DNA from: Nocardioides phosphati
GTDB taxonomy: Bacteria > Actinomycetota > Actinomycetes > Propionibacteriales > Nocardioidaceae
DNA: 64,000 nucleotides
Reading direction: 5' to 3'
NCBI RefSeq assembly: GCF_014646375.1
Contig: NZ_BMNI01000002.1
Span: 1 to 64,000, forward strand
The notes under the pieces were generated by a model that worked only from the letters and a program-made list of their open reading frames with translations, made no database searches and had not been told where the DNA came from. The position numbers were made by a program, and so were the translations under genes. This document shows positions 42,926 through 50,607 of this stretch, in pieces (the first letter of the stretch is position 1; each line of letters begins with the position of its first letter).

Positions 42926-43555
42926 TCATGCACGCAGGGCGGCAGCCAGGCCCGCCAGCAGTACGCCGAGCGCCGCTACACCGGCGGCACCGACGAGACG
43001 CCCGAGCGAGCGGCGTTCGTGCCAGCCGAAGGCGCATGCCGCGAGCGCGACGACCACCGCCAGCACCAGTGAGCCGCCGCCCAGTGCGTTGGTCGCCCAG
43101 GTCGTGCCGACGGCGGCCCCAGCGGCCAGGCCCAGGAGAAGCCCGGCACCCGTCGGAAGCCGCCGCCCTCGCATCGTCCCGGCAACGGCACCGCCGACGA
43201 CGGCGGCACCGGCGTACCAGACCAGGTGGCCCACCTCCTCGTCCCACAGGTGCGCGGTCTCGCCCGGTGCGACGTTGCCGATCGAGTTCGCGGCGAGGTG
43301 GATCCCGTGGCCCGAGGCGTAGAGCAGCGCACCCGCCGCGAAGGCCAGCCAGGCCCGCGGCGACGCCGCGGCAGCAACCAGCACCCACGCGGCCGGTCCG
43401 AGCACCAGCCACGGCACGAGCAGGTCGAGCCAGTCGTTCCACCGGGTGCCGGACGGCCCGTCCCACGCGGGCAGCAGCCCCAGGTGATGGAGGCTGGCGT
43501 AGGCCAGCGACGCGACGAGCAGGGCCACGCCGTACGACCGTTGCCTGTCATCCAT
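42926..43555 (-). CDS. multi-pass membrane protein, unknown
   Basis: A 209-residue protein with about six or seven hydrophobic segments. Notable polar features sit at HHLGLLPAWDG, SGHGIHLAANSIGN and AHLWDEEVGH, where repeated His, Asp and Glu residues near membrane borders could bind a metal or cofactor. No family recognised. Divergent from the acyl-CoA synthetase gene, 49 bp apart. Confidence 0.7.
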   Translation of the reverse strand: MDDRQRSYGVALLVASLAYASLHHLGLLPAWDGPSGTRWNDWLDLLVPWLVLGPAAWVLVAAAASPRAWLAFAAGALLYASGHGIHLAANSIGNVAPGETAHLWDEEVGHLVWYAGAAVVGGAVAGTMRGRRLPTGAGLLLGLAAGAAVGTTWATNALGGGSLVLAVVVALAACAFGWHERRSLGRLVGAAGVAALGVLLAGLAAALRA

Positions 43556-43604
43556 GCGAGCACGGTAGCGACGACCGCCCGCCCCGGCAGGGAGAATGAG
43601 CGCC

Positions 43605-44852
43605 ATGCCCCTGCAGCCCGGTGACCGCGTCGCCCTCCTCGTCCCCGGCTCCCGGTCGTACGTCGACGTGGTGCTGTCGCTGCTGGCCCGCGGCGTCTTC
43701 CCGGTCCCGCTCGACCCGCGCCTGACGGCGTACGAGCGCGAGCGGATCCTCGGGAACCTGGATCCCGCCCTGACCGTCACCGACGACACCCAGCTGGCAG
43801 CGCTCGCCGGCCCGCACGGCCTGCCGCTCGGGCGACCCATGCACGTCACCAGCGGCACGACCGGCACGCCGAAGGGCGTCTTCTCCGGACTCCTCGACCC
43901 CGCCGACGCGCAGGCGCTCGTTGCCGAGGAGCGCGACCTCTGGGGCTTCGAGGCGACCGACGTCAACCTCGTGCTCAGCCCGCTCTACCACTCCGCTCCC
44001 CTGCGCTTCGCGATGGGAACCCTGCTCGCCGGCGGCCAGATCACTGGCTTCGACGCCGACGGCAGGCAGCCGGCGTTCGACCCGGCGGGCATCACCGCGA
44101 CGATCGAGCGGGAGCGGCCCACGACGATGTTCTGCGTGCCCGCGCACCTGCAGCGCCTCTTCGCCCACTGGGACGAGCACGGCACCCCCGACCTGGGCTG
44201 CTTCCGGCTCGTGGCCCACGCGGGAGCCGCCTGCCCCGAGCCGCTCAAGCGCCGGCTGATCGATGCCTTCCCCGCGGGGAGCACGTGGGAGTTCTACGGC
44301 TCGACCGAGGGCCAGTTCACCGCCTGCCGCAGCGAGGAGTGGCTCGAGCGACCCGGCACGGTCGGACGCGCTCGGCCGGGGCGCACGCTCCAGCTCGACC
44401 AGGACGGCCAGATCTGGTGCACCGTGCCGGCGTACGCCCGGTTCAGCTATTTCAACGACCCCGCCAAGACCGCGGCCGCCTGGCGCGAGACGGCCGACGG
44501 GCCGGCGTTCAGCGTCGGTGACCTCGGGCGCCTGGACGCCGAGGGCTACCTCTGGCTCGACGGACGCCGCGAGGACCTGATCATCACCGGCGGCGTCAAC
44601 GTCTACCCCGCCGAGGTCGAGAGCACGCTCGCCGGGCACCCCGGCGTCGCCGACGTCGCGGTGTACGGCGTGCCCGACGACCACTGGGGGCAGCGCGTGG
44701 TCGCGGCAGTGGTCGGCACCGCGACCGCCGACGAGCTCGACCGCTGGGCGCGCGAACGACTCGCCCCGCCGAAGCGCCCGAAGGAGTACCGCCACCTGGC
44801 GGAGCTCCCCCGGACGCTCACCGGCAAGGTCCGTCGACGCGACCTGGCCTGA
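43605..44852 (+). CDS. short AMP-forming acyl-CoA synthetase / ligase
   Basis: A 415-residue ANL-superfamily enzyme with the P-loop TSGTTGTPKGV, the substrate segment WEFYGSTEGQF, the adenylate motif VGDLGRLDAEGYLWLDGR, REDLIITGGVNVYPAEVE, and the C-terminal catalytic lysine in PRTLTGKVRRRDL. It is about 90 residues shorter than usual because the N-terminal part before the P-loop is compact. Acyl substrate unknown. The second ATG (43605) was preferred for spacing to AGGGAG; the first is at 43596. Confidence 0.88.
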   Translation: MPLQPGDRVALLVPGSRSYVDVVLSLLARGVFPVPLDPRLTAYERERILGNLDPALTVTDDTQLAALAGPHGLPLGRPMHVTSGTTGTPKGVFSGLLDPADAQALVAEERDLWGFEATDVNLVLSPLYHSAPLRFAMGTLLAGGQITGFDADGRQPAFDPAGITATIERERPTTMFCVPAHLQRLFAHWDEHGTPDLGCFRLVAHAGAACPEPLKRRLIDAFPAGSTWEFYGSTEGQFTACRSEEWLERPGTVGRARPGRTLQLDQDGQIWCTVPAYARFSYFNDPAKTAAAWRETADGPAFSVGDLGRLDAEGYLWLDGRREDLIITGGVNVYPAEVESTLAGHPGVADVAVYGVPDDHWGQRVVAAVVGTATADELDRWARERLAPPKRPKEYRHLAELPRTLTGKVRRRDLA

Positions 44853-44860
44853 ATCAGGCC
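44846..44860. terminator. stop-codon-embedded dyad between convergent genes
   Basis: GGCCTG-AAT-CAGGCC includes the TGA of the acyl-CoA synthetase and the reverse TGA of the SGNH hydrolase. Confidence 0.5.
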
Positions 44861-45876
44861 GTCACCTCGACGGGCAGCGAGCTGGTGTCCATGGCGCCGT
44901 AGCCCTTCACGGGGACGAGCCAGATGGAGTACTGGTGACCCGCCACGCCCTGGAAGGTCGTGCTGGTGTCCTTGACGTAGCGCTGGACGCCGGACGTGCC
45001 GGCGGTCAGGTCGTGGAGCCAGACGTTCTCGCTCGAGGCGTAGGTGACGGCGCTCCAGGCGACCGTGATGGCACCGCCGGCGACCGTCACCGACGGCACC
45101 GGCGCCCACTGGTGGTCATCGGCAGGATCGGCGGCCATCGCCGCTGATCCACTGCCGATGCCGAGCTGGGCCAGGCCGCCCTCCACCGAGGCGGCGATCT
45201 TGCGCTGCCCGCTCGCGGTCGGGTGCAGATAGTCGAACGTGTCGCTCCACATCGACAGGCTCGCCAGCGGTGCCAGCGTCACCCGTTCCGTCGCGGTGTC
45301 CAGGTCCGCGGCGAGCCGCCCGAGCATCGCGTTGTAGTCAACGACGCCCGCCGCCCACGTCTCGGGGATCGGCACCAGCACGACGTCCACACCCCGGTCG
45401 ACGTTGCGCGCCTGCGCGATCTGTTCGCGCCAGTGCGCCTCCAGGTCGGCGACGCTGGTCCCCGCGAGGAGGTCGTTGACGCCGATCAGGCCGACGACGA
45501 CATCAGGACGGTAGGACCGCGCGAGCGAGGCGAGCTGGTAGTAGCCGGACATGAACTTCATGCCGGCCAGCGACGCGTGGTCGCGGTCGAACGCCGGGTT
45601 GCGGTAGCCCTGGCTGTCGAGCTTCCAGGTCGTGTACTCGACCACGTCGTTGCGCGGGCCGACGAAGTCGAAGGCCTGGCCGGCCTCCGTCAGTGACTGC
45701 CAGACGCGGTAGCGCCAGGTCCAGTCACCGTTGAACCCCTGCGTCAGCGAGTCGCCGAAGAGCATGATCTTCGGCGGCGCCGACGGCGCCCCCGCCTGCG
45801 CCGCGGACGGTGCGGCGACCAGTGCCAGAGCAGTCAGGGCACCCGCAAGACAGCATGAAAATATACGACGCAGCAT
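44854..45876 (-). CDS. secreted SGNH/GDSL hydrolase
   Basis: A 340-residue exported esterase/lipase. Signal peptide about 1-28 (cleaved near AQA). Block I IMLFGDSLTQGFNGDW carries the Ser, VVGLIGVNDLL is block III, and DYLHPTASGQ is block V with Asp and His. Residues about 250-340 form a C-terminal beta domain of fibronectin-like type (VAWSAVTYASSENVWLHDL). ATG at 45876 has GGGAGGGG upstream. Probable substrate: acylated polysaccharides, not determined. Confidence 0.87.
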   Translation of the reverse strand: MLRRIFSCCLAGALTALALVAAPSAAQAGAPSAPPKIMLFGDSLTQGFNGDWTWRYRVWQSLTEAGQAFDFVGPRNDVVEYTTWKLDSQGYRNPAFDRDHASLAGMKFMSGYYQLASLARSYRPDVVVGLIGVNDLLAGTSVADLEAHWREQIAQARNVDRGVDVVLVPIPETWAAGVVDYNAMLGRLAADLDTATERVTLAPLASLSMWSDTFDYLHPTASGQRKIAASVEGGLAQLGIGSGSAAMAADPADDHQWAPVPSVTVAGGAITVAWSAVTYASSENVWLHDLTAGTSGVQRYVKDTSTTFQGVAGHQYSIWLVPVKGYGAMDTSSLPVEVTA

Positions 45877-45908
45877 GGCGCCATCCCCTCCCAGGAAGCG
45901 TGGCCGCG

Positions 45909-45922
45909 GGGCCTCCCAACCC
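45909..45922 (-). other. 14-mer shared with the 56-kb leader
   Basis: On the minus strand GGGTTGGGAGGCCC stands 33 nt before the SGNH hydrolase start. The same 14-mer lies at 56617-56630, 49 nt before another envelope operon. In both it can form a small hairpin with a TTGGGAGG loop. Confidence 0.35.
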
Positions 45923-46036
45923 AACGGCACCGGAATGGAAACCGGCACTCGTCAATCTAGCGGAGAAGGGCGCGGAAGGACAGGACTTGTCCGACTTCGC
46001 GCGTGGCGCCCGACCGGGTCACTCCCGGCCCGGGGC

Positions 46037-46084
46037 ACGCCGGGTCAGAGCCGCGCCGGGTCAGAGGTGCGCCGGGTCAGAGAT
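46037..46084. repeat. three tandem 16-bp repeats
   Basis: Units ACGCCGGGTCAGAGCC, GCGCCGGGTCAGAGGT and GCGCCGGGTCAGAGAT lie head-to-tail without gaps. The last unit carries the stop codon of the esterase gene on the minus strand. Confidence 0.75.
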
Positions 46085-46988
46085 GCGCGTCGAGCCAGGC
46101 GAACATCTCGGTGAGCGTCGCAGGCGGCAGCGTCAGGTGCGTGGCACCCGGCACGACGGTGAGCTCGAAGTCGGAGCCCGGCGCAAGCCGGTTGCGCAGC
46201 CAGTCCGCCGGCGGGAAGTCGACGACGTGCCCTCCGAGCGAGAGCGCACCGCCGTGCAGCCGGATCACCGGGTCCGCGTCACCGTGCCAGTGCCCGATGG
46301 TCACCGGCCCCGTCGCGCACGGGCCACGCCAGCTCGCCGCCCAGACCGCGATCGCCCGGTAGCGGTCGGGGTGGGTGCAGATCGCGCGCGTGGCGAGGAG
46401 ACCGCCGTTGGAGACGCCGGCGAGGCCCACGCGGCCGGCCGCGATCGGCGTACGGGCGGAGGCGTCGCGGACCAGGTCGTCGAGGTAGCCCAGGTCGTCG
46501 ATCGGCCGGAACGTGCAGCACATCCCGGCATCCCAGGAGTGGCGCGGACCCGCCGCCACACCGAAGGCCGGGACGACGTCATTCGTGACCTGCCCCAGGC
46601 GCTCGAAGGCCCCTGCCACGATGGCGGGCGCCTCGCCCTGGCCGATGCCGTGGAGCCAGACGACCAGCTTGCGGGGCGCCGCGAGCCACGCAGTACAGCC
46701 CGGGGAGCCCGTGCAGGTCGGGATCGCGACGTAGTAGCTGCGACCGCCCGGCAGCGGGTCGAGCTGCGGCTCCCAGCCGATCTTCGCTCCCTTGCCCGGG
46801 TCCGGCAGCTTGATCAGACCGCGCGCACCGGACGCCGACGCGGACGGCGACGCGGACGGCGACGCGGACGGGGACGCGGACGGGGACGCGCTGCCCTTGC
46901 CGTGCCGGGCCGGCTCACCACACCCGGCCAGGACGAGCACCAGGAGGGCGAGGGCGAGAACGGCGTGGCGACGGAGCTGGACGGACAC
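46077..46988 (-). CDS. lipoprotein alpha/beta hydrolase (PHB depolymerase/feruloyl esterase-like)
   Basis: A 303-residue lipoprotein from the GTG at 46988 (a longer GTG frame starts at 47009). Lipobox LVLAGC with Cys23. A repetitive linker of Ser-Ala-Ser-Pro units (about residues 33-52) precedes a hydrolase domain: LVVWLHGIGQGE, the nucleophile elbow GLAGVSNGGLLA, GHWHGDADPVIRLHGG with Asp, and GATHLTLPP with His. Cysteines in CTGSPGC and MCCTFRP suggest disulfides. The linker is encoded by 12-bp tandem repeats (46832-46890), prone to length change. Confidence 0.82.
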   Translation of the reverse strand: MSVQLRRHAVLALALLVLVLAGCGEPARHGKGSASPSASPSASPSASPSASASGARGLIKLPDPGKGAKIGWEPQLDPLPGGRSYYVAIPTCTGSPGCTAWLAAPRKLVVWLHGIGQGEAPAIVAGAFERLGQVTNDVVPAFGVAAGPRHSWDAGMCCTFRPIDDLGYLDDLVRDASARTPIAAGRVGLAGVSNGGLLATRAICTHPDRYRAIAVWAASWRGPCATGPVTIGHWHGDADPVIRLHGGALSLGGHVVDFPPADWLRNRLAPGSDFELTVVPGATHLTLPPATLTEMFAWLDAHL

Positions 46989-47009
46989 GGAGCCAGTCTC
47001 ACGCACCAC

Positions 47010-47969
47010 TCAAGCGGTGCCGGCCGCCGGGCAGAACGTACGCCGGTACTGCTGCGGGCTCACTCCCCGCGCACGTGTGAAGTGGTGCCGCAGGGTCGCG
47101 GCATTGCCGAAGCCCACCTGGTCGGCGATCCACTCGACCGGCTGCTCGGTGGTCTCGAGGAGCTCCTCGGCCGCCGCCACGCGCTGGCGGGTGACCCAGC
47201 TGTGCGGCGTCGCGCCGGTCTCGTCGCGGAACCTCCGCGCGAACGTGCGCGGCGACATGTGGGCGCGCCGGGCGAGCGACTCGACGCTGTGGTCGTCGCG
47301 GAGGTTCTCGACCACCCAGACCAGCAGCGGCCCGAGCGTCTCGGCGTCGCAGGCGGGCACGGCGCGGGCGATGAACTGCGCCTGGCCGCCGTCACGGTGC
47401 GGGGGCACGACGGCGCGGCGGGCGACCATGCTCGCGACGTTCGCACCGTACTCCTCGCGCCAGATGTGCAGCGCGGCGTCGAGGCCGGCCGCACTGCCCG
47501 CAGAGGTGACGACCTGACCGGTGTCGACGTACAGCACCTCGGGGACGACGCGCGCGGTCGGGAACTGCTTCTGCAGGCGCTCGGTGTACATCCAGTGGGT
47601 GGTGCACTCGCGCCCGTCGAGCAGGCCGGCCTCGCCGAGGGCGAAGGCGCCGCTGCAGACGGAGAGGATCCGCGCGCCGCGGGCGTGGGCCGCGCGCAGC
47701 TCGGCGAGCACCGGCTCGGGAGTGCCACCGAGCGTCGGGGTCGCGGAGACGGCGACGAGGTCGGCCGAGCGGACCCGGGAGAGGTCGTGCTCCGGCTGCA
47801 TCGTCAGGCCCATCGACATCCGCACCGCGTCGCCACCGGGCGAGCAGACCGCGAAGTCGAGGACCGGGACGCCGTGCTGCGAGCGGTCCAGGCCGAAGGC
47901 CTCGCAGAGCACGCCGAGCTCGAAGGGGGCCGCGCCGTCCCACACCATCACGGCCACGTTGGTCAGCAT
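47010..47969 (-). CDS. GlxA-type transcriptional regulator (DJ-1/PfpI + AraC)
   Basis: A 319-residue regulator: residues about 3-165 form a DJ-1/PfpI-like domain with the nucleophile-elbow-like ARILSVCSGAFALGEAG; residues about 205-310 hold two AraC helix-turn-helix motifs (SVESLARRAHMSPRTFARRF and VEWIADQVGFGNAATLRHHF). The group includes AdpA-like regulators. The ligand is unknown. Divergent from a 51-aa micro-gene; a palindromic candidate operator lies between them. Confidence 0.9.
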   Translation of the reverse strand: MLTNVAVMVWDGAAPFELGVLCEAFGLDRSQHGVPVLDFAVCSPGGDAVRMSMGLTMQPEHDLSRVRSADLVAVSATPTLGGTPEPVLAELRAAHARGARILSVCSGAFALGEAGLLDGRECTTHWMYTERLQKQFPTARVVPEVLYVDTGQVVTSAGSAAGLDAALHIWREEYGANVASMVARRAVVPPHRDGGQAQFIARAVPACDAETLGPLLVWVVENLRDDHSVESLARRAHMSPRTFARRFRDETGATPHSWVTRQRVAAAEELLETTEQPVEWIADQVGFGNAATLRHHFTRARGVSPQQYRRTFCPAAGTA

Positions 47970-48020
47970 GCAGCCACTCTTCCACCGGCATGGCAGTTAA
48001 TCAACCATCAACGTCATATC

Positions 48021-48034
48021 TGCCACTGGTGGCA
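48021..48034. promoter_or_regulatory. candidate operator for the GlxA-type regulator
   Basis: TGCCAC-TG-GTGGCA is a perfect 6-bp palindrome in the gap between the regulator and the micro-gene. An additional TGGCAG half lies at 47990-47995. The half site TGGCAGGATC differs by one base from the AdpA consensus TGGCSNGWWY. Confidence 0.45.
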
Positions 48035-48062
48035 GGATCACCTGCAGGGAAGAATTACTGCC

Positions 48063-48218
48063 ATGACCAGCATCCTCGCCCTCGCCGCCCTCCTCGTCCT
48101 CCTCGCGCTGCTCGTGCGGTATGCCCGCAACGACCACTTCACGACCGGCTCGCTCCCCCACGACCGCTTCCGCGACAGCGACACCTGGCTCCTGCAGACT
48201 CCGCGCCGCCTGTTCTGA
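48063..48218 (+). CDS. 51-aa single-TM micro-protein
   Basis: A 51-residue protein: one hydrophobic helix (ILALAALLVLLALLVRYA, residues about 4-21) and a polar tail with HFTTGSLPHDRFRDSDTWLL. The ATG is preceded by AGGGAAG about 10 nt upstream. It is the only gene divergently adjacent to the GlxA-type regulator, hence a plausible target. No family recognised. Confidence 0.6.
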   Translation: MTSILALAALLVLLALLVRYARNDHFTTGSLPHDRFRDSDTWLLQTPRRLF

Positions 48219-48224
48219 GAAATG

Positions 48225-48262
48225 CCGGACGGCGGCCACCCCACAGGGTGACCGCCGTCCGG
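48225..48262. terminator. strong bidirectional hairpin
   Basis: A 17-bp inverted repeat with one mismatch (CCGGACGGCGG... / ...CCGCCGTCCGG) and a 4-nt loop. It lies 6 bp past the micro-gene stop and 30 bp past the rpsA stop. Confidence 0.85.
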
Positions 48263-48292
48263 TGCGTGCTGATCAGCTGATCAGTGAGGGAC

Positions 48293-49756
48293 TCACTGGC
48301 CGCCGGTGAGCTTCTCGCGAAGCGCCTGGAGCGCCTCGTCGGAAGCCAGCGAGCCGCCGGTCTCCTCGACCGGAGCCGCGGAGGAGTACGACGAAGCCTC
48401 GCCGGCCTCGGCGTCGGCCGCCTTGGCCTCGGCCTGCTGCTTGACGTGGGCCTCCCAGCGGGCGTGAGCCTTGGCGTACTGCTCCTCCCACGTCGCGCGC
48501 TGCTCGTCGAAGCCCTCGAGCCACTCGCCGGTCTCCGGGTCGAAGCCCTCGGGGTAGACGTAGTTGCCGGCCTCGTCGTAGGTGGCCGTCATGCCGTAGA
48601 GCGTCGGGTCGAACTCCTCGACGTTCGCAGCGGTGTCGGTCTCGTTGGCCTGCTTGAGGGACAGCGAGATCCGGCGACGCTCGAGGTCGATGTCGATGAT
48701 CTTGACCATGACGTCGTCGTTGACCTGGACGACCTGCTCCGGGATCTCGACGTGGCGCTCGGCGAGCTCGGAGATGTGGACGAGACCCTCGATGCCCTCC
48801 TCGACGCGGACGAAGGAACCGAACGGAACGAGCTTGGTGACCTTACCCGGGACGATCTGGCCGATCTGGTGGGTCCGGGCGAAGTGCTGCCACGGGTCCT
48901 CCTGCGTCGCCTTCAGCGACAGGGAGACGCGCTCACGGTCCATGTCGACGTCGAGGACCTCGACGGTGACCTCGTCACCGACGGTGACGACCTCGGACGG
49001 GTGGTCGATGTGCTTCCAGGAGAGCTCCGAGACGTGGACGAGGCCGTCGACGCCGCCGAGGTCCACGAACGCACCGAAGTTGACGATCGAGGAGACGACA
49101 CCCTTGCGGATCTGACCCTTCTGGAGCTGGGTCAGGAAGCCCTGGCGGACCTCCGACTGGGTCTGCTCGAGCCAGGCACGGCGCGACAGGACCACGTTGT
49201 TGCGGTTCTTGTCGAGCTCGATGATCTTCGCCTCGAGGACCTGGCCGACGTACGGCTGCAGGTCGCGGACGCGACGCATCTCGACGAGCGACGCGGGCAG
49301 GAAGCCGCGGAGGCCGATGTCGATGATGAGGCCGCCCTTGACGACCTCGATGACGGTGCCCTCGACGACGCCGTCCTCCTCCTTGACCTTCTCGATCGTG
49401 CCCCAGGCGCGCTCGTACTGCGCGCGCTTCTTGGACAGGATCAGACGGCCTTCCTTGTCCTCCTTCTGGAGGACGAGGGCCTCGACCTGGTCGCCCACGG
49501 AAACGACCTCGTTGGGGTCGACGTCGTGCTTGATGCTCAGCTCGCGGGAGGGGATGACACCTTCGGTCTTGTAGCCGATGTCGAGGAGGACCTCGTCACG
49601 GTCGACCTTGACGATGGTGCCTTCGACGATGTCGCCGTCGTTGAAGTACTTGATGGTCGCGTCGATAGCCGCGAGGAAGTCGGCCTCGGAACCGATGTCG
49701 TTGACGGCCACCTGGGGCGCGTCGTAGTCCGGGGCAGTCGAGAGGGTGCTCGTCAT
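48293..49756 (-). CDS. rpsA: 30S ribosomal protein S1
   Basis: A 487-residue protein with four S1 (OB-fold) repeats: GDIVEGTIVKVDRDEVLLDIGYK, DGVVEGTVIEVVKGGLIIDIGLRG, GQIRKGVVSSIVNFGAFVDLGG and GQIVPGKVTKLVPFGSFVRVEEG mark their starts. The C-terminal tail is acidic and Ala/Glu-rich. ATG at 49756 was chosen because the known actinobacterial S1 begins with MTST-like residues; there is no ribosome binding site, and the start is preceded by the pyrimidine run CTTCCTCCTC, the reverse of a Shine-Dalgarno. Confidence 0.95.
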   Translation of the reverse strand: MTSTLSTAPDYDAPQVAVNDIGSEADFLAAIDATIKYFNDGDIVEGTIVKVDRDEVLLDIGYKTEGVIPSRELSIKHDVDPNEVVSVGDQVEALVLQKEDKEGRLILSKKRAQYERAWGTIEKVKEEDGVVEGTVIEVVKGGLIIDIGLRGFLPASLVEMRRVRDLQPYVGQVLEAKIIELDKNRNNVVLSRRAWLEQTQSEVRQGFLTQLQKGQIRKGVVSSIVNFGAFVDLGGVDGLVHVSELSWKHIDHPSEVVTVGDEVTVEVLDVDMDRERVSLSLKATQEDPWQHFARTHQIGQIVPGKVTKLVPFGSFVRVEEGIEGLVHISELAERHVEIPEQVVQVNDDVMVKIIDIDLERRRISLSLKQANETDTAANVEEFDPTLYGMTATYDEAGNYVYPEGFDPETGEWLEGFDEQRATWEEQYAKAHARWEAHVKQQAEAKAADAEAGEASSYSSAAPVEETGGSLASDEALQALREKLTGGQ

Positions 49757-49910
49757 GAGGAGGAAGTAGTCCTTGGGGATGGATGGAGTCGTGCGGGCAC
49801 ACCAGAAGCCACTTTTCACCACCGTTGGAGCGGTCGCACGGGAACGTGCGGTGATGGCGAGCGAGGGTCCCCTCTGTCCGGGACACAGGCAGACAACTGG
49901 TGCAACCGTC

Positions 49911-49942
49911 AGGATACCTGCGGGCGACCCGCGGGGTCCAAC
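49911..49942 (-). promoter_or_regulatory. rpsA: candidate rpsA promoter
   Basis: On the minus strand TTGGAC (49942-49937) and TATCCT (49916-49911) are separated by 20 nt. The spacing is long, but both hexamers are near the SigA consensus. Transcription would start near 49904, giving a leader of about 150 nt. Confidence 0.35.
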
Positions 49943-49960
49943 CGGCCTCCCGGCGTGGAC

Positions 49961-50587
49961 CTACCCCCACACCCCGTCGTACGCCGCCCGCGCAGCGTCG
50001 GCGAGCGGCTGCGGCGCCCAGGACAGCACGCTCGCGAGGTCGTCGCCGGGTGAGCCCGCGTGGGCGGCCTCCCAGTCGAGCACCCCGGTGACCCGCAGGC
50101 GGACCGGGTCGACCAGGAGCCGAGCCGCCGTCAGGTCGCCGTGCACGAGCACCGCGCGGCCGGCCGTGCGCTCCCCCGGCGGGAAGGGAGCGACGATCAG
50201 CTCGGCGTCGCGGAACTCCCCCGCCCGCAGCATCGGCACGCCGGCGAGGCGGGCCAGGATCCGGCCCACGTCGGCGCCCACGGCTGCGAGCTGCTCGTCG
50301 GAGAGCAGCGGCAGGAGCTCGTCGAGCCGCTCGCCCGGCAGGAAGCCGGTGACCACCAGGGCGGGCATGTCGCCGACCGGGCGGCGCACCTCCCGCACCT
50401 CGGGGACGGGCACGATCCCGCGGAGCAGGGTCATCAGCGCCACCTCGATCGCGTAGCCCTCGGAGCCACGGCGGTCGGGACGCACCCAGAGCCTCACCAC
50501 GCTGATCTCGTCGCCGGCCTGGGCCAGGAACGACGACTCCGACCGTCCGCCCGGGAGGGGGCGGAGGCCGGAGTCGAAGAGGTCCAC
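49961..50587 (-). CDS. aminoglycoside phosphotransferase-like protein with degenerate active site
   Basis: A 208-residue APH/ChoK-fold protein. Lys/Arg-type N-lobe (RSESSFLAQAGDEISVVRLWVRP), then VLVHGDLTAARLLVD with catalytic Asp151 and VLDWEAAHAG with metal-binding Asp171. The Asn normally five residues after the catalytic Asp (HGDxxxxN) is replaced (Arg/Leu), so kinase activity is doubtful. Short compared with about 260-300 residues. GTG start at 50587, preceded by GGGAGG. Confidence 0.75.
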   Translation of the reverse strand: MDLFDSGLRPLPGGRSESSFLAQAGDEISVVRLWVRPDRRGSEGYAIEVALMTLLRGIVPVPEVREVRRPVGDMPALVVTGFLPGERLDELLPLLSDEQLAAVGADVGRILARLAGVPMLRAGEFRDAELIVAPFPPGERTAGRAVLVHGDLTAARLLVDPVRLRVTGVLDWEAAHAGSPGDDLASVLSWAPQPLADAARAAYDGVWG

Positions 50588-50607
50588 GGACGGGATCCTC
50601 CCACGCG

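Noticed and set aside
46832..46890. 12-bp tandem repeats in the lipoprotein esterase as a regulatory array
   Set aside because: They are in frame and simply encode the Ser-Ala-Ser-Pro linker typical of secreted lipoproteins.
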